The notes beneath the pieces were generated by a model, which saw nothing but the letters and a program-made list of their open reading frames with translations, was not told the DNA's origin and did not search any database. From contig NZ_BAZS01000020.1 of assembly GCF_001310895.1 (NCBI RefSeq), positions 1-64,000 of the forward strand: 64,000 nt of DNA. The letters are read 5' to 3'. The stretch comes from Virgibacillus halodenitrificans JCM 12304 (GTDB taxonomy: Bacteria; Bacillota; Bacilli; Bacillales; Amphibacillaceae). A program made the position numbers and the translations under genes. Positions 18,708 to 28,908 of this stretch are shown piece after piece; positions within the stretch are counted from its first letter, which is position 1, and the number at the start of each line of letters is the position of its first letter.

Positions 18708-20231
18708 ATGAAGCAGAAAAAAGTAATTGTAGTAGGTGCAGGTGTTGCTGGATTGGCTAGTGCGATTCGTTTGCAACATGCTGGCTATCAAGTTGAACTA
18801 CTAGAAAAAGAGGGAATGCCTGGAGGAAAGATGCATCGCATTGAAAAGGATGGATACAAATTTGATCTTGGGCCAACCATTGTTATGATGCCGGAATTGT
18901 ATAGGGAGGTCTTTTCATTAGCCGGGAGAAATCCTGATGATTATATCCCTATGGAAAAATTGGATCCAATGTACTCCGTGTACTTTGGTGATGACCTCGG
19001 GACTAAATACGAAATGTCTAACGATTTGGTACATTTAATGAATACGTTGGAGGCATTTAGTGATGAAGATGCAGCTGGATTCTTGGCATATTTACAAGAA
19101 ATCTATCGGAGGTTTACAGTAGCGAAAAATCACTTTATTCAACAACCTTTTCGAAATGCCAGTGATTTTTATAACCTATCTACTATTCGACAAGGTCTGA
19201 AATTAAAAACCTTGGACAGTGCGGAAAGCTTTATTAGTAAATACATTAAAAATGAGCGCTTAAAACAAATGATTAGCTTTCAAACACTGTACATAGGTAT
19301 TTCTCCATTTGATGGACCGTCCCTCTACACCATGATACCAATGATTGAATTTCTTTATGGTGTGTGGTTTATCAAAGGTGGAATGTATAAGATGGCCACC
19401 TCTATGGAACGACTTTTTCTTGAACTTGGAGGAGAGGTTCGGTATAACACTACGGTTGAAGAAATCGTCATAGAAGATGGTAAAGCAAAGGGAGTTCGTG
19501 TGAATGGGGACTTGGAGAAATCTGACTTTGTTATGTGTAATGTTGATTTTCCTTTTGCCATGAAACACCTTATTAAAGAAGATACTGCGAAAGGAAAATA
19601 CACAGACAAGCGAATTGATGAGATGAAATACTCCTGTTCTTGCTTTGTGATGTATCTGGGAATGGACAAGAAATATGATGGAGTTGAAAACGTTCATAAT
19701 TTTGTCTTCAATGATGCATTGGAAGATAACATGGAAGGTATCTTTCAAGGTGAACTGCTGGAAGACCCTTCTTATTATGTATACATTGGTTCCAAAAAGG
19801 ACCCATCTCTTGCTCCTGAAGGAAAAGACGGCCTTTATATCCTTGTGCCGGTCTCCGATTTATCAACTGCTTCGTATGAGTGGGATGAAGAGACAATTCA
19901 GTACTATCGTAACAATATCTTAAATTCCTTGGAGAAAATAGAAGGTTTTGAAAATGTAAAAGAGGATATTGTGTCCGAAACATATATGACACCGGTGGAT
20001 TTTAAAGATAAGTTTAATGCTTATAATGGAGCGTGCTTTGGATTAAGACCAACACTCACACAAAGCAATCATTTAAGACCTCAAAGTAAAGCTACCAATT
20101 GTGAAAATTTGTATTTCACAGGGAGCAGTACACACCCTGGAGCTGGAGTCCCAATAGTACTATTATCAGCAAAGATTGCAGTGCAAGAGCTTCTGCATGA
20201 TGACAAAGGGATTCTGTTTGGAGGCAGTTAA
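18708..20231 (+). CDS. crtN: 4,4'-diapophytoene desaturase
   Basis: FAD enzyme that introduces double bases of conjugation into 4,4'-diapophytoene, giving yellow diaponeurosporene or lycopene. The 507-residue protein begins with the dinucleotide motif VVGAGVAGLASAIRL (residues 7-21), followed by FDLGPTIVMMPE as in S. aureus CrtN, and ends with the carotene-desaturase signature THPGAGVPIVLLSAKI. The rest aligns along its length with CrtN rather than CrtP (FQTLYIGISPFDGPSLY, IPMIEFLYGVWFIKGGMY). GGAGG lies 8 bases upstream. It is the first gene of the operon, with crtM 17 bases downstream. Confidence 0.95.
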   Translation: MKQKKVIVVGAGVAGLASAIRLQHAGYQVELLEKEGMPGGKMHRIEKDGYKFDLGPTIVMMPELYREVFSLAGRNPDDYIPMEKLDPMYSVYFGDDLGTKYEMSNDLVHLMNTLEAFSDEDAAGFLAYLQEIYRRFTVAKNHFIQQPFRNASDFYNLSTIRQGLKLKTLDSAESFISKYIKNERLKQMISFQTLYIGISPFDGPSLYTMIPMIEFLYGVWFIKGGMYKMATSMERLFLELGGEVRYNTTVEEIVIEDGKAKGVRVNGDLEKSDFVMCNVDFPFAMKHLIKEDTAKGKYTDKRIDEMKYSCSCFVMYLGMDKKYDGVENVHNFVFNDALEDNMEGIFQGELLEDPSYYVYIGSKKDPSLAPEGKDGLYILVPVSDLSTASYEWDEETIQYYRNNILNSLEKIEGFENVKEDIVSETYMTPVDFKDKFNAYNGACFGLRPTLTQSNHLRPQSKATNCENLYFTGSSTHPGAGVPIVLLSAKIAVQELLHDDKGILFGGS

Positions 20232-20248
20232 CCAAGGGAGGGAAATTC

Positions 20249-21145
20249 ATGACAAACTTTCAAAATGAACTGGAGGAAGCTTACGCATATTGTGAAAAAA
20301 TAATTAAGCGGCATTCCAAGAGCTTTTATTATGCATTTTCAACCCTGCCTAAACCAAAAGCAAAGGCAGTATATGCCATCTATGCTTTTTGTCGTATTGC
20401 TGATGATAGTGTCGATGAACATGGAAATAAGTCAGAACAATGGAAGGCTCTGACTAAATTGGAAAACCAGCTTCGTCTATTCGAAATGAAACAGGAACCG
20501 AACACGTTGCTCTGGATTGCCTTGCGTGATGTTTTCAACCGCTATGATATGAAGATACAGCCTTTTTATGATCAAATTAACGGGCAAAAAACGGATATTA
20601 TCTTTCAGTCCCCGCGTGATATAAATGAATTAGAGCGCTACTGTTATTTGGTTGCGGGATCCGTAGGACTTATGTTATTGCCGATTATTGCCACTAATGA
20701 AAGAGAGTCATTAGAAGAGGAAGCGGTGTATTTAGGTGTTGCCATGCAGTTAACAAATATATTACGCGACGTAGGAGAAGACTACAGGGATAAAAATCGT
20801 ATTTACTTACCTGATTCTCTAAGACGAAAAGAAGGTTATACCATTTTAGATTTGCAAAACTCATTAATTAATAATAGTTTCATTGCACTTTGGGAAGAGT
20901 TAGCTACACGTGCTGAAGAACTTTACGACCTTTTTCAGAATAAAATAAATGCATTCGATGAAGATAGTCAATTTCCAGTATTACTATCCTCTCAAATATA
21001 TAGAGGTATTCTGGGGGCAGTGCGAAAGAACAATTATAATTGCTTGAATCAACGTAATTATGTATCTGCCATAGAAAAACAGCGTATTTATCGAAGCGTA
21101 GTAACTAGTACAGTACGTGCAGAGAGTCATAAGTTGGAAGCTTAA
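20249..21145 (+). CDS. crtM: 4,4'-diapophytoene (dehydrosqualene) synthase
   Basis: Joins two farnesyl diphosphates head to head to make the C30 precursor of the pathway. The 298-residue product has both Mg-diphosphate motifs of squalene/phytoene synthases: ADDSVDE (Asp52, Asp53, Asp56) and LRDVGEDYRDKNRIYLP (Asp174, Asp178). SKSFYYAFSTLP near residue 25 is the usual substrate-cap region. It follows crtN in one operon, with AGGGAGG before its ATG. Length equals that of S. aureus CrtM. Confidence 0.95.
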   Translation: MTNFQNELEEAYAYCEKIIKRHSKSFYYAFSTLPKPKAKAVYAIYAFCRIADDSVDEHGNKSEQWKALTKLENQLRLFEMKQEPNTLLWIALRDVFNRYDMKIQPFYDQINGQKTDIIFQSPRDINELERYCYLVAGSVGLMLLPIIATNERESLEEEAVYLGVAMQLTNILRDVGEDYRDKNRIYLPDSLRRKEGYTILDLQNSLINNSFIALWEELATRAEELYDLFQNKINAFDEDSQFPVLLSSQIYRGILGAVRKNNYNCLNQRNYVSAIEKQRIYRSVVTSTVRAESHKLEA

Positions 21146-21200
21146 CGAAATAAGAAACTATTAATCTTATTGCTAAATTAGAGAAATAGGGTGAACATAC

Positions 21201-22708
21201 ATGAAAAGGCAAAAAACGGTTGTAGTAATTGGAGGAGGTTTGGGTGGTCTATCTGCAGCAATATCACTTGCACAGAAAGGCTATGCAGTTTCTTTATACG
21301 AAAAAAATCACCACTTAGGTGGTAAGTTAAACAGGTTGGAGCAAGACGGATTTGGTTTCGACTTAGGTCCGTCTATATTAACAATGCCACACATCTTTGA
21401 AAAATTGTTTGCGGAAAGCGGATATAAAATGAAAGATTTTATTCCCACGATTCGCCTGGACCATGAATGGCGTTCTTTCTTTCCAGATGATACGATCTTA
21501 GACCTTTATAATGACCTTAATAAAATGCTCGCGGAAAATGATTTACTGAATGCCAATGATATGAAAGAATATCAAGATTTTCTATCTTACGCTAAAAGGC
21601 TATATGAATATACGGAAGAGGGATATTTTCAAAAAGGATTGGATTCAGCGAAGGATGTCATTCAACACCACGGCGTAGTTGATTCGATTAAAGGCTTTGA
21701 TCTTTTCTCTACCATGTCTCATGGAATAGAAAAACGTATCTCTAATCCAAAGCTGCGGACCATGCTTAGCTACTTTATTAAATATGTAGGTTCTTCTCCG
21801 TACGATGCACCAGCCGTTTTAAATATGCTCGTCTACATGCAGCATGCACAAGGAGTGTGGTATGTGCCTGGTGGTATGGATCTCATTGCAGACGGGTTGG
21901 AACGTCTTGCAAAAAAAGAAGGTGTACAATTTTTACAGGTACAGCTGTAAAAAAATTGGAGAAAACGGATGGAAAACAAATAAGTAAAGCTATTTTGGAC
22001 GATGGTACTTCTGTGGAAGCAGATTATTTTGTATCCAACATGGAGGTTATCCCAGCATATGATAAGCTGCTCGGTGAATCTGCAGAGTACATTCACAAGT
22101 TGGAAAAGAAGTATCAGCCCTCCAGTTCAGGCTTGGTATTACATCTTGGTGTCGAAAGGCTTTATCCTCAGCTTGCACACCATAACTTTTTCTTCTCGGA
22201 GAACTTACAGGAGCAAATGAATCGAATTTTTCATGAGCATCGTTTACCTGATGATCCGACCATTTATTTGGTCAACGTTAATAAGACAGATCCGCTACAA
22301 ACTATTCCCGGACATGAAAATCTTAAGGTGCTTCCACACATACCATATATCCAGGATGAACCCTTTACAAAAGAAGAGTATTTGGATTTCAGGGATGTAG
22401 TCTTAGATAAATTAGAACGAATGGGCTTAAAGGGTCTTCGGCACCATATTGTTACGGAAGACATGTGGACACCACATGATATAGAAAATATGTATTGGTC
22501 ACATAGAGGATCCATTTATGGTACGCTTTCTGATAAAAAATTAAATAGAGGGTTTAAACATCCAAAGCAAAGTGAGAAGTATGACAATCTTTATTTCGTT
22601 GGTGGAACAGTAAATCCAGGCGGTGGAATGCCAATGGTGACATTAAGTGGTCAACAAGTAAGTGAACTAATAGTAACGCGCGATCAACAAGATAAACAGT
22701 CATCTTAA
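21201..22708 (+). pseudogene. crtP: Diaponeurosporene oxygenase (CrtP/CrtNb), frameshifted
   Basis: CrtN-related flavoprotein that oxidises the terminal methyl of the C30 carotenoid to an aldehyde. VIGGGLGGLSAAISLAQ, GFGFDLGPSILTMP and FIKYVGSSPYDAPAVLNML match CrtP, not CrtN, and the end carries GGTVNPGGGMPMVTLSGQQV. The first frame stops at 21950 after residue 249. The sequence continues in the next frame from about 21935 (TGTAVKKLEKTDG) to 22708. A T-run at 21930-21934 has five T; six would join both parts into 502 residues, the normal length. Everything else is intact, so this is a fresh frameshift or a homopolymer error. Confidence 0.9.
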
Positions 22709-22741
22709 TGATGCAACCAAGCAGAGAGGAGGTGTGGCGGA

Positions 22742-23856
22742 TTGCTTATTGGCTTAATTTTTACTCTTTGCATAGTTATAGGTATGTTTGCTGGGCTGCT
22801 TATGTTTTGGAAAGTTCCTTCTCTTCAACCGATAAGTGGACAAAAGAAACCATATTCTATGCTGTCTGTAATTATACCTGCAAGAAATGAAGCAAAGCGA
22901 ATTGGTCCTTTGTTGGAGTCGTTGAAAAAACAAAAGGGGCAGGCCTTTGAAGTAATTGTGGTTGATGATGCCTCTACGGATGAAACTGCTCGACTCGTGC
23001 ATTCCTATGGATATACTGTGATAAAAAACGAGAAACTGGAAGATGGTTGGGTAGGTAAATCAGCTGCATGTTGGTTAGGTGCAAATAAGGCAAAGGGCAA
23101 GCATCTTTTATTTCTGGATGCTGACACTCAATTTAATTCAGATTTTTTGTACCAGCTTGCAAAAAAATATGAGCAGAAAAAAGAAACAGGGATTGTATCA
23201 GTTCAGCCATATCATACAGTTGAGCGACCATATGAACATCTTTCTGCATTATTCAATATTATTGTAATGGTTGGAATGAATGTATTTACAGCCTTTGGAA
23301 ACAAATTGGAAGCGGCAGGATCGTTCGGGCCATGTATTTTATGTAATAAAAAAGAATACATGGAAGTAGGTGGTCATGCTGCAATTAAGGATGCGGTCAT
23401 GGATGATATAGAACTTGGTGAGGCATTTATGCAAGCTGGTTATAGGGTGCGTTGTTATTCAGGGAAAGGATTGCTTACATTTCGTATGTACCAGAGGGTC
23501 TCCCGCAGTTGTTAGAGGGATGGACTAAAAATTTTGCTACAGCTTCTCAATCTACTCACCCTATTGTGCTATCACTTGTCAGTATATGGATTGCTGGAGG
23601 TTTTCTATCTTTTTTCTTTCTGGCTTATAGTATAATTTGGGCACCATTTCTATGGGTTGTAGCCTCTGTTATTACATACTTCTTATTCATGCTACAATTT
23701 TTTTGGTTTGCCAGAAGAACTGGAAATTTTCGTTTTTGGGTATTTATCTTTTTTCCCTTACATCTTCTTTTCTTTACCGGGCTATTTTGTAGATCGATAT
23801 ACATGACGCACGTTGTTGGATCTGTAAATTGGCGTGGCAGAAAGATAAAGGTTTGA
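22742..23856 (+). pseudogene. crtQ: Carotenoid glycosyltransferase CrtQ, frameshifted
   Basis: Family-2 glycosyltransferase that puts a sugar on 4,4'-diaponeurosporenoate. An N-terminal membrane helix is followed by SVIIPARNEAKRIGPLLESL, VVDDASTDET and the metal motif FLDADTQF; two or three more helices lie at the C-terminus. The start is TTG at 22742, 9 bases after AGAGGAGGTG. The first frame ends at 23515, just after FRMY. One C missing at 23491-23492 would restore FRMYPEGLPQLLEGWTK and read to 23856, about 371 residues, close to S. aureus CrtQ. It sits 33 bases after crtP and 13 before crtO. Confidence 0.88.
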
Positions 23857-23869
23857 AGGGAGAAGTTAC

Positions 23870-24351
23870 ATGCCGGTTATTGAATTACCTTTAACAATTA
23901 TTATCCTTTTAGATATAGTGGCATGGGCGTTTTTTCATATCGTCATATCCTTAGGAATGAGTTACGTTTCTGCTGATTGGTTACAGAAATATTCCTGTTT
24001 TTTTCGTTCGCGAGAATGGGAACGAGAGGGGATGTTTTGGGAACATGTCTTAAAAGTAAGAAGCTTTAAAAAATGGATACCGGATGGAAGCAAAATAATT
24101 GGTAGAGGATTTGAAAAACGCAATCTAAAATCAGTTGATCAAATATATATTGAGCAATTCATCATTGAATCTATTCGTGCTGAGATTACTCATCTACTCT
24201 CTATTTTACCTGCTGGATTATTCTTTTTATGGAACCCCTCTTGGCAGGATGGATAATGATAGGATATGCGTTACTTTTCAATATACCTATCATCGCAGTT
24301 CAGCGATACAATCGTCCAAGGCTTGAACGAATAATTAGGAAGTATAAGTAA
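23870..24351 (+). pseudogene. crtO: Glycosyl-diaponeurosporenoate acyltransferase CrtO, frameshifted
   Basis: Membrane acyltransferase that esterifies the sugar of the C30 carotenoid with a fatty acid, the last step towards staphyloxanthin. It has two hydrophobic segments near the N-terminus and two near the C-terminus; FWEHVLKVRSFKKWIPDG and QFIIESIRAEITHLLSILP match CrtO. The first frame stops at 24256. With one G added at 24243-24244 (TGGCA to TGGGCA) reading continues as GWIMIGYALLFNIPIIAVQR to 24351, about 160 residues. Last gene before a strong terminator. Confidence 0.85.
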
Positions 24352-24432
24352 ATGTGGTGTAACAAATTATAGGAAACATTATTACTTAATATGAAGAGTA
24401 ATAGGTCTATACAAATAGCTTCGAAGCTATGT

Positions 24433-24466
24433 AAAAAGAACCTCTCCGAGTCGAGGTTCTTTTTTA
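24433..24466 (+). terminator. Terminator of the crt operon
   Basis: A 12-bp perfect stem AAAAAGAACCTC / GAGGTTCTTTTT with an 8-base loop and T-run, 80 bases after crtO. Confidence 0.92.
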
Positions 24467-24613
24467 AATAATTATTTAGGATTTTGGTTCAATCTTTCCA
24501 TTCATCGGGTAGAAAGTCTAATTGTTTGTACTTCAGAATATACTACTATTATCATAAAGTAGTAACTTTGTAGATGCCTAACAGAGGAGTATGTTTTAAA
24601 CAGGAGGTTGCTA

Positions 24614-25225
24614 ATGATTAAATATTGGAAAGAATTTATACTGTATCCTGATATATCCTTTATGCTTATCTTGTTTACATTTCTTTTTATTTTTATTATC
24701 CCCCAAATATTTCAATGGGAAGCTTGGTTGGCGATCCTCATTGGTATGATTGTCTATACTATCAGTGAATATTTTATTCATCGCTTTCTATTTCACATCC
24801 GTACACCTAACCACCCGCTTTTTTTAAAACTTATCAGACGACTACATTATGACCATCATGTAGACCCCACAAATCTGAAACTATTATTTCTTCCACTCTG
24901 GTTCAGTATACCTAATTTTCTCTTATTAACTTTCATTACCTATTCTATTACAAAAGATAAATACATAACGGGAGCCTTTGCCACAGGTTTAGTTGGTTAT
25001 TTTCTTTACTATGAATGGAAGCATTATATAGCTCATAAACCTATCCAACCATCTACTGCTTTAGGGAAAAAGCTGAAAAAGGTCCACCTCTGGCATCATT
25101 ATAAAAACGAGAATTATTGGTTTGGTGTTACTCATAGCTCGATTGATAAAACAATGGGGACCTATCGAAATCACAAGGAAGTAGAAAAAAGTGCTACAGC
25201 GAAAAACCTGGAAAAGAGAGTATAA
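24614..25225 (+). CDS. Fatty acid hydroxylase / sterol desaturase superfamily protein
   Basis: A 203-residue membrane di-iron enzyme. It has four hydrophobic helices and three His clusters typical of the superfamily: HRFLFH, HYDHH and HLWHHYKNENYWFGVTH. ATG 24614 lies 6 bases after AGGAGG; an upstream TTG in the ribosome site is rejected. It follows the crt operon after a terminator, so it has its own transcript. Members of this superfamily hydroxylate fatty acids or carotenoids; location suggests, but does not prove, a lipid or pigment substrate. Confidence 0.8.
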   Translation: MIKYWKEFILYPDISFMLILFTFLFIFIIPQIFQWEAWLAILIGMIVYTISEYFIHRFLFHIRTPNHPLFLKLIRRLHYDHHVDPTNLKLLFLPLWFSIPNFLLLTFITYSITKDKYITGAFATGLVGYFLYYEWKHYIAHKPIQPSTALGKKLKKVHLWHHYKNENYWFGVTHSSIDKTMGTYRNHKEVEKSATAKNLEKRV

Positions 25226-25338
25226 TTTACAAAATTATTCTAAAAACTCTTTACTTTTATAGAGGGATAACTATATAATAACTCTTAATTAGTTAATTTA
25301 TTTGAATATAAAGAAAAGACCAACTAGGGGGGTTCTAC

Positions 25339-27024
25339 ATGAAGTTAAAGAAATGGATGATTTTATTAGTAGTAGGTCTGTTACTAGGCATATTAGCAGC
25401 ATGTTCTGGTGATGACGCAGAAGAAACATCAGGAGAAAAAGAGCCAAGCAGTGAGGGGAAAGAGGAAGCGGCTGCAGATGGAGAAAAGGTTCTTAGCTTT
25501 ATAAATCCGGAAACCATTCCTTCTATGGATTCCTCGCTTGCGACAGATGAATCATCTTTTATTTACTTAGCAGCAACTACAGAAGGCCTGTACCGCTTGG
25601 ATGAGAACGCGAAACCAGTAGAAGGGATCGCGAAAAAACATGAAGTTAGTGATGATGGGCTGACATGGACGTTTCATTTAAGGGAAGATGCAAAATGGCA
25701 AAATGGAGACCCTGTTACAGCACATGATTTTGTTTATGCATGGCAACGGGCAGTTAATCCTGATACCGGATCAGAATATGGACCATATATGATGAATGGT
25801 GTTATTAAAAACGCTACTTCTATCAGTTCCGGTGAGAAGTCGGTCGATGAATTAGGTGCAAAAGCGGAAGATGATTATACATTAGTAGTTGAACTTGAAA
25901 ATCCAACTCCATATTTTGAATCATTAACTACATTTGGTACGTTCTTTCCATTAAATCAAAAATTTGTGGAAGAGCAGGGAGATAAATATGCAACCAGCTC
26001 AGACGCCCTGCTGGCAAATGGGCCATATAAGATGGCAGATTGGGAAAGCACTAGCAGCTCTTGGACATTAGAAAAAAATGAAGATTACTGGGATGCGGAT
26101 GCAGTAAAGATGAGTCAGTTGAAATTTGAAGTTGTAAAAGATCCGCAAACAGCAGTAGATTTATATGAATCCGGGGTAGTAGATCGTGTCGATTTGACTT
26201 CAGATCTAGTTGATCAGTACGCGACGAATGAAGATTATGCGATTTCTCCAGATACCTTTGTATATTTTATGAAGTATAATCAAACTACCAATGAGGCGTT
26301 AGCAAACAAGAATATTAGAAATGCGATGAACAGAGCTTTCGATAAGCAAGCGCTAGTAGATCAAATTTTAAATAATGGATCGATTGTAGCAAATGGGTTA
26401 ATCCCAGCAGACTTTACTCCAATGCCTGAATCTGGTGAAGATTTCAGAGAAGTAAGTGGTGACCTTAGCACTTATAATGTAGATGAAGCTCAAGAGCTAT
26501 GGAAAAAGGGATTAGAGGAGCTTGGTACGGATTCAGTTGAATTGGAATTGTTAACAGATGATGATGAGACAACCAAAACAATGGTACAATACCTTGCAAA
26601 CCAGTTATCTACTAATCTGGAAGGTTTAACAATTAATTTAAAGCAAGTGCCTAAGGAACAACGTCTGGATCTTGATGACAACATGGATTATGAGTTACAG
26701 GTTTCTCGTTGGGGTCCTGATTTCTTAGATCCATTTACTTTCATGAATCTATGGACGACTGAAAGTGGAAATAATAAAATGGGTTATTCCAATGCTAAAT
26801 ATGATGAACTAGTTGGCGATACAGCAACAAAGCTAGCTACAGATAATCCGGCACGTTATGAGAATTTCCTTGAAGCAGAAAAAATTCTCTTTGAAGATGC
26901 AGCGATAGCTCCGTTATATCAAGCATCCCGTGCCCAATTAGTTTCACCAAAAGTAAAAGGTGTTCACGTAAACCCATTTGGAGCAACATATGAATACAAA
27001 TGGGCGGACGTAGGAACAGAATAA
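25339..27024 (+). CDS. Oligopeptide ABC transporter binding lipoprotein (OppA-like), orphan
   Basis: A 561-residue extracytoplasmic solute-binding protein of the peptide/nickel family. The signal peptide ends in lipobox LAAC (Cys22), followed by an acidic linker. DENAKPVEGIAKKHEVSDDG, DPVTAHDFVYAWQRAVNPDT and ANGPYKMADWES are typical OppA signatures. AGGGGGG precedes the ATG. No permease or ATPase gene is nearby, so it must work with a transporter encoded elsewhere or as a sensor. A close paralogue lies at 32583. A long hairpin terminator follows. Confidence 0.92.
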   Translation: MKLKKWMILLVVGLLLGILAACSGDDAEETSGEKEPSSEGKEEAAADGEKVLSFINPETIPSMDSSLATDESSFIYLAATTEGLYRLDENAKPVEGIAKKHEVSDDGLTWTFHLREDAKWQNGDPVTAHDFVYAWQRAVNPDTGSEYGPYMMNGVIKNATSISSGEKSVDELGAKAEDDYTLVVELENPTPYFESLTTFGTFFPLNQKFVEEQGDKYATSSDALLANGPYKMADWESTSSSWTLEKNEDYWDADAVKMSQLKFEVVKDPQTAVDLYESGVVDRVDLTSDLVDQYATNEDYAISPDTFVYFMKYNQTTNEALANKNIRNAMNRAFDKQALVDQILNNGSIVANGLIPADFTPMPESGEDFREVSGDLSTYNVDEAQELWKKGLEELGTDSVELELLTDDDETTKTMVQYLANQLSTNLEGLTINLKQVPKEQRLDLDDNMDYELQVSRWGPDFLDPFTFMNLWTTESGNNKMGYSNAKYDELVGDTATKLATDNPARYENFLEAEKILFEDAAIAPLYQASRAQLVSPKVKGVHVNPFGATYEYKWADVGTE

Positions 27025-27042
27025 CTTTTTCTTGAAAAGTAT

Positions 27043-27097
27043 AAAATCATAGCTTGTAGCTCCTTTAACACAAGGAACTACCAGGCTATGATTTTTT
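27043..27097 (+). terminator. Terminator after the first oppA-like gene
   Basis: AAAATCATAGC pairs with GCTATGATTTT over 11 bp across a 30-base loop, followed by more T. The loop holds a partly paired AGCTCCTT/AAGGAACT stem. Confidence 0.8.
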
Positions 27098-27169
27098 GTG
27101 TTATCTACATGTATTGGAATCCCAAAGTAATTCGTAATATGGATAAACTCCGACTTAACTTGATAGTAC

Positions 27170-27515
27170 TCTAAGCAGCCGTTGCGGAAAAAACACTTCG
27201 CTTTCCGTGGGCAACGCTTCAGCTTCCTCGGAAGAAAACCACTTCCTTGAAAAAGAAACCCACTTTTTCTGCGTGCGATGTTTCTCATTGAAGCTTTTCT
27301 GGTCCTGCGGGATCTTCAGCTGGGGCTGGGACTGTGTCACCTCGTCCCACCGAAGATCTTTTGCGATTACTCACCCCATCAAAAAGCCCTGTTGCTTTAC
27401 CCACAGGACAAGGAAGGCTTCAGCGAATTGTGCACCGCACGAAGGAAAGGTGTTTTTTTTCTTTCCGAGCAGTCTTCGTGTATTTCCTACACTGGTAAAG
27501 TGGTTAGATATTAAC
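27170..27515. repeat. Palindrome-rich Bacillaceae-type intergenic repeat
   Basis: GC-richer than its surroundings and without plausible coding. It carries GTTGCGGAAAA...CACTTCGCTTTCCGTGGGC-like text at the left and a related, roughly reversed form (CTTTCCGAGCAGTCTTCGTG) at the right, so it can fold on itself. It resembles a widespread Bacillaceae intergenic repeat but is a different family from the next one. Confidence 0.55.
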
Positions 27516-27540
27516 CCACTATTTATGGTTTAAAGCAGAT

Positions 27541-27740
27541 ACAAATTGATTGGAGCGGAAGGGGACGACTCCTGCCGGAATAGCATGAGCTGAAGACCCT
27601 GGACGGAGCGTAGCGGAGGAAGCGGCTGAGGCCATGCCGGCGGAAAGCGTCCGCCTGAAACGGAAATCAATGGGTCACTTCTCCTCAAATATTTTACTGA
27701 GCTTTTCATCAATAAAGTTACGTCGCATTTTACTCCAACT
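27541..27740. repeat. Dispersed intergenic repeat, copy B (inverted relative to 7074)
   Basis: 200 bp matching 7074-7273 on the opposite strand at roughly 90% by eye. It keeps one GTTACGTCGCA end (27718-27728) of the MITE-like terminal repeat, but the other end is absent. Together with the preceding palindromic repeat it fills the gap before the LCP gene. Confidence 0.88.
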
Positions 27741-27872
27741 ACGCAGGAATTAAAGTTTAATAGTAAGCAAGTGAGTGTGTAAATTCTGTCAAAAATAGGA
27801 GTATTCTAAACAGAAAGAGTAGTGTATAATAGAAAGAGCTTTGGAGAAATACATATAATGGAGAGAGTAAAC

Positions 27873-28808
27873 ATGAATCAGAAGAGAACGAATAAAAAAA
27901 CAAAGAAAAGATTGTGGCTTAAAGTTTCGATCGCTGTAATTCTATTACTAGTTTTAAGTGTCGGAGGCTATGCCTATTCTATATACCATAATGCTAAAAC
28001 GACACTAAATGATAAAATGCACGAACCTGTTAAAGCAATTGATACAAAGAAAACAAAGGTCAAAATTAAAGATGCAGAAGTATTAAATGTACTCCTGTTA
28101 GGTGTAGATGAACGGGAAAATGATAAAGGTCGTTCGGATGCCATGATGGTTTTAACCTTAGATCCTAAAAATGACAAAATGCAGCTCGTAAGTATTCCGC
28201 GAGATACAAGAACAGAGATTGTAGGTAAGGGCTTTGAGGATAAGATTAATCACGCCTATGCATTCGGGGGCAGTGATATGGCAGTTGCAACCGTAGAAAA
28301 TTTCCTGAATATTGATCTCGATTATTATGTCCGAATGAATATGGAAGGATTGGAAGAAGTAGTAAACCAATTAGGATCCATCACCGTATATAATGATATC
28401 GCCTGGGATGACGGAAAATATGAATTTGGCTTTGGCCCCACCGACATGGATGGAGATAAAACGATGCACTTTGTTCGTATGAGAAAACAGGATCCAGATG
28501 GTGACTTTGGTCGCACAAAGCGACAACGTCAAGTTATTCAAGGGATTGTAAATAAGGGAGCCTCTGTAAGCTCTGTTACAAAAATTAATGGAATGATTGA
28601 TGTGCTTGGTAATAATATGGCGACAAATATGGACTTTAGTGACATGAAAAACATGCTTTCCCAGTATAAAAATACTCGAAAGAACTTCACCGATTATCAG
28701 ATGAAAGGGACGGGTACAAAGCTGGATGGTATTTATTATTTAATTGTTGCTGATGAAGAAGTGGAGAAAGTCCACGGTATGATAACAGGTGTGGAATCGG
28801 GAATTTAA
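27873..28808 (+). CDS. LytR-CpsA-Psr (LCP) family cell-wall protein
   Basis: Membrane-anchored phosphotransferase that attaches teichoic acids or capsule polymers to peptidoglycan. ATG 27873 with GGAGAGAG five bases upstream is preferred over the ATG at 27822; this gives 311 residues. The N-terminus is very basic, then one transmembrane helix (about 16-38). The extracellular LCP domain has VLLLGVDERENDKGRSDAMM, VSIPRDTRTEI with the conserved Arg residues that bind lipid pyrophosphate, and MRKQDPDGDFGRTKRQRQVI. It resembles TagTUV or LytR of Bacillus. It stands alone with its own terminator. Confidence 0.92.
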   Translation: MNQKRTNKKTKKRLWLKVSIAVILLLVLSVGGYAYSIYHNAKTTLNDKMHEPVKAIDTKKTKVKIKDAEVLNVLLLGVDERENDKGRSDAMMVLTLDPKNDKMQLVSIPRDTRTEIVGKGFEDKINHAYAFGGSDMAVATVENFLNIDLDYYVRMNMEGLEEVVNQLGSITVYNDIAWDDGKYEFGFGPTDMDGDKTMHFVRMRKQDPDGDFGRTKRQRQVIQGIVNKGASVSSVTKINGMIDVLGNNMATNMDFSDMKNMLSQYKNTRKNFTDYQMKGTGTKLDGIYYLIVADEEVEKVHGMITGVESGI

Positions 28809-28820
28809 CACGCATAATTA

Positions 28821-28866
28821 AAAAAAGGGACACTTCTTTGTTAATTTGGAAAGTGTTCCTTTTTTA
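28821..28866 (+). terminator. Terminator after the LCP gene
   Basis: A-run plus AAGGGACACTT pairing with AAGTGTTCCTT (one wobble), followed by TTTTTT. Confidence 0.85.
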
Positions 28867-28908
28867 CATTAAATCTGCCAAGTTATTCATTTATAAGGGA
28901 GACAAAAC

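Noticed and set aside
27155-27712. Several ORFs of 60-110 codons between the oppA-like and LCP genes
   Set aside because: They lie wholly in palindromic intergenic repeats, overlap one another on both strands and have repeat-like composition.
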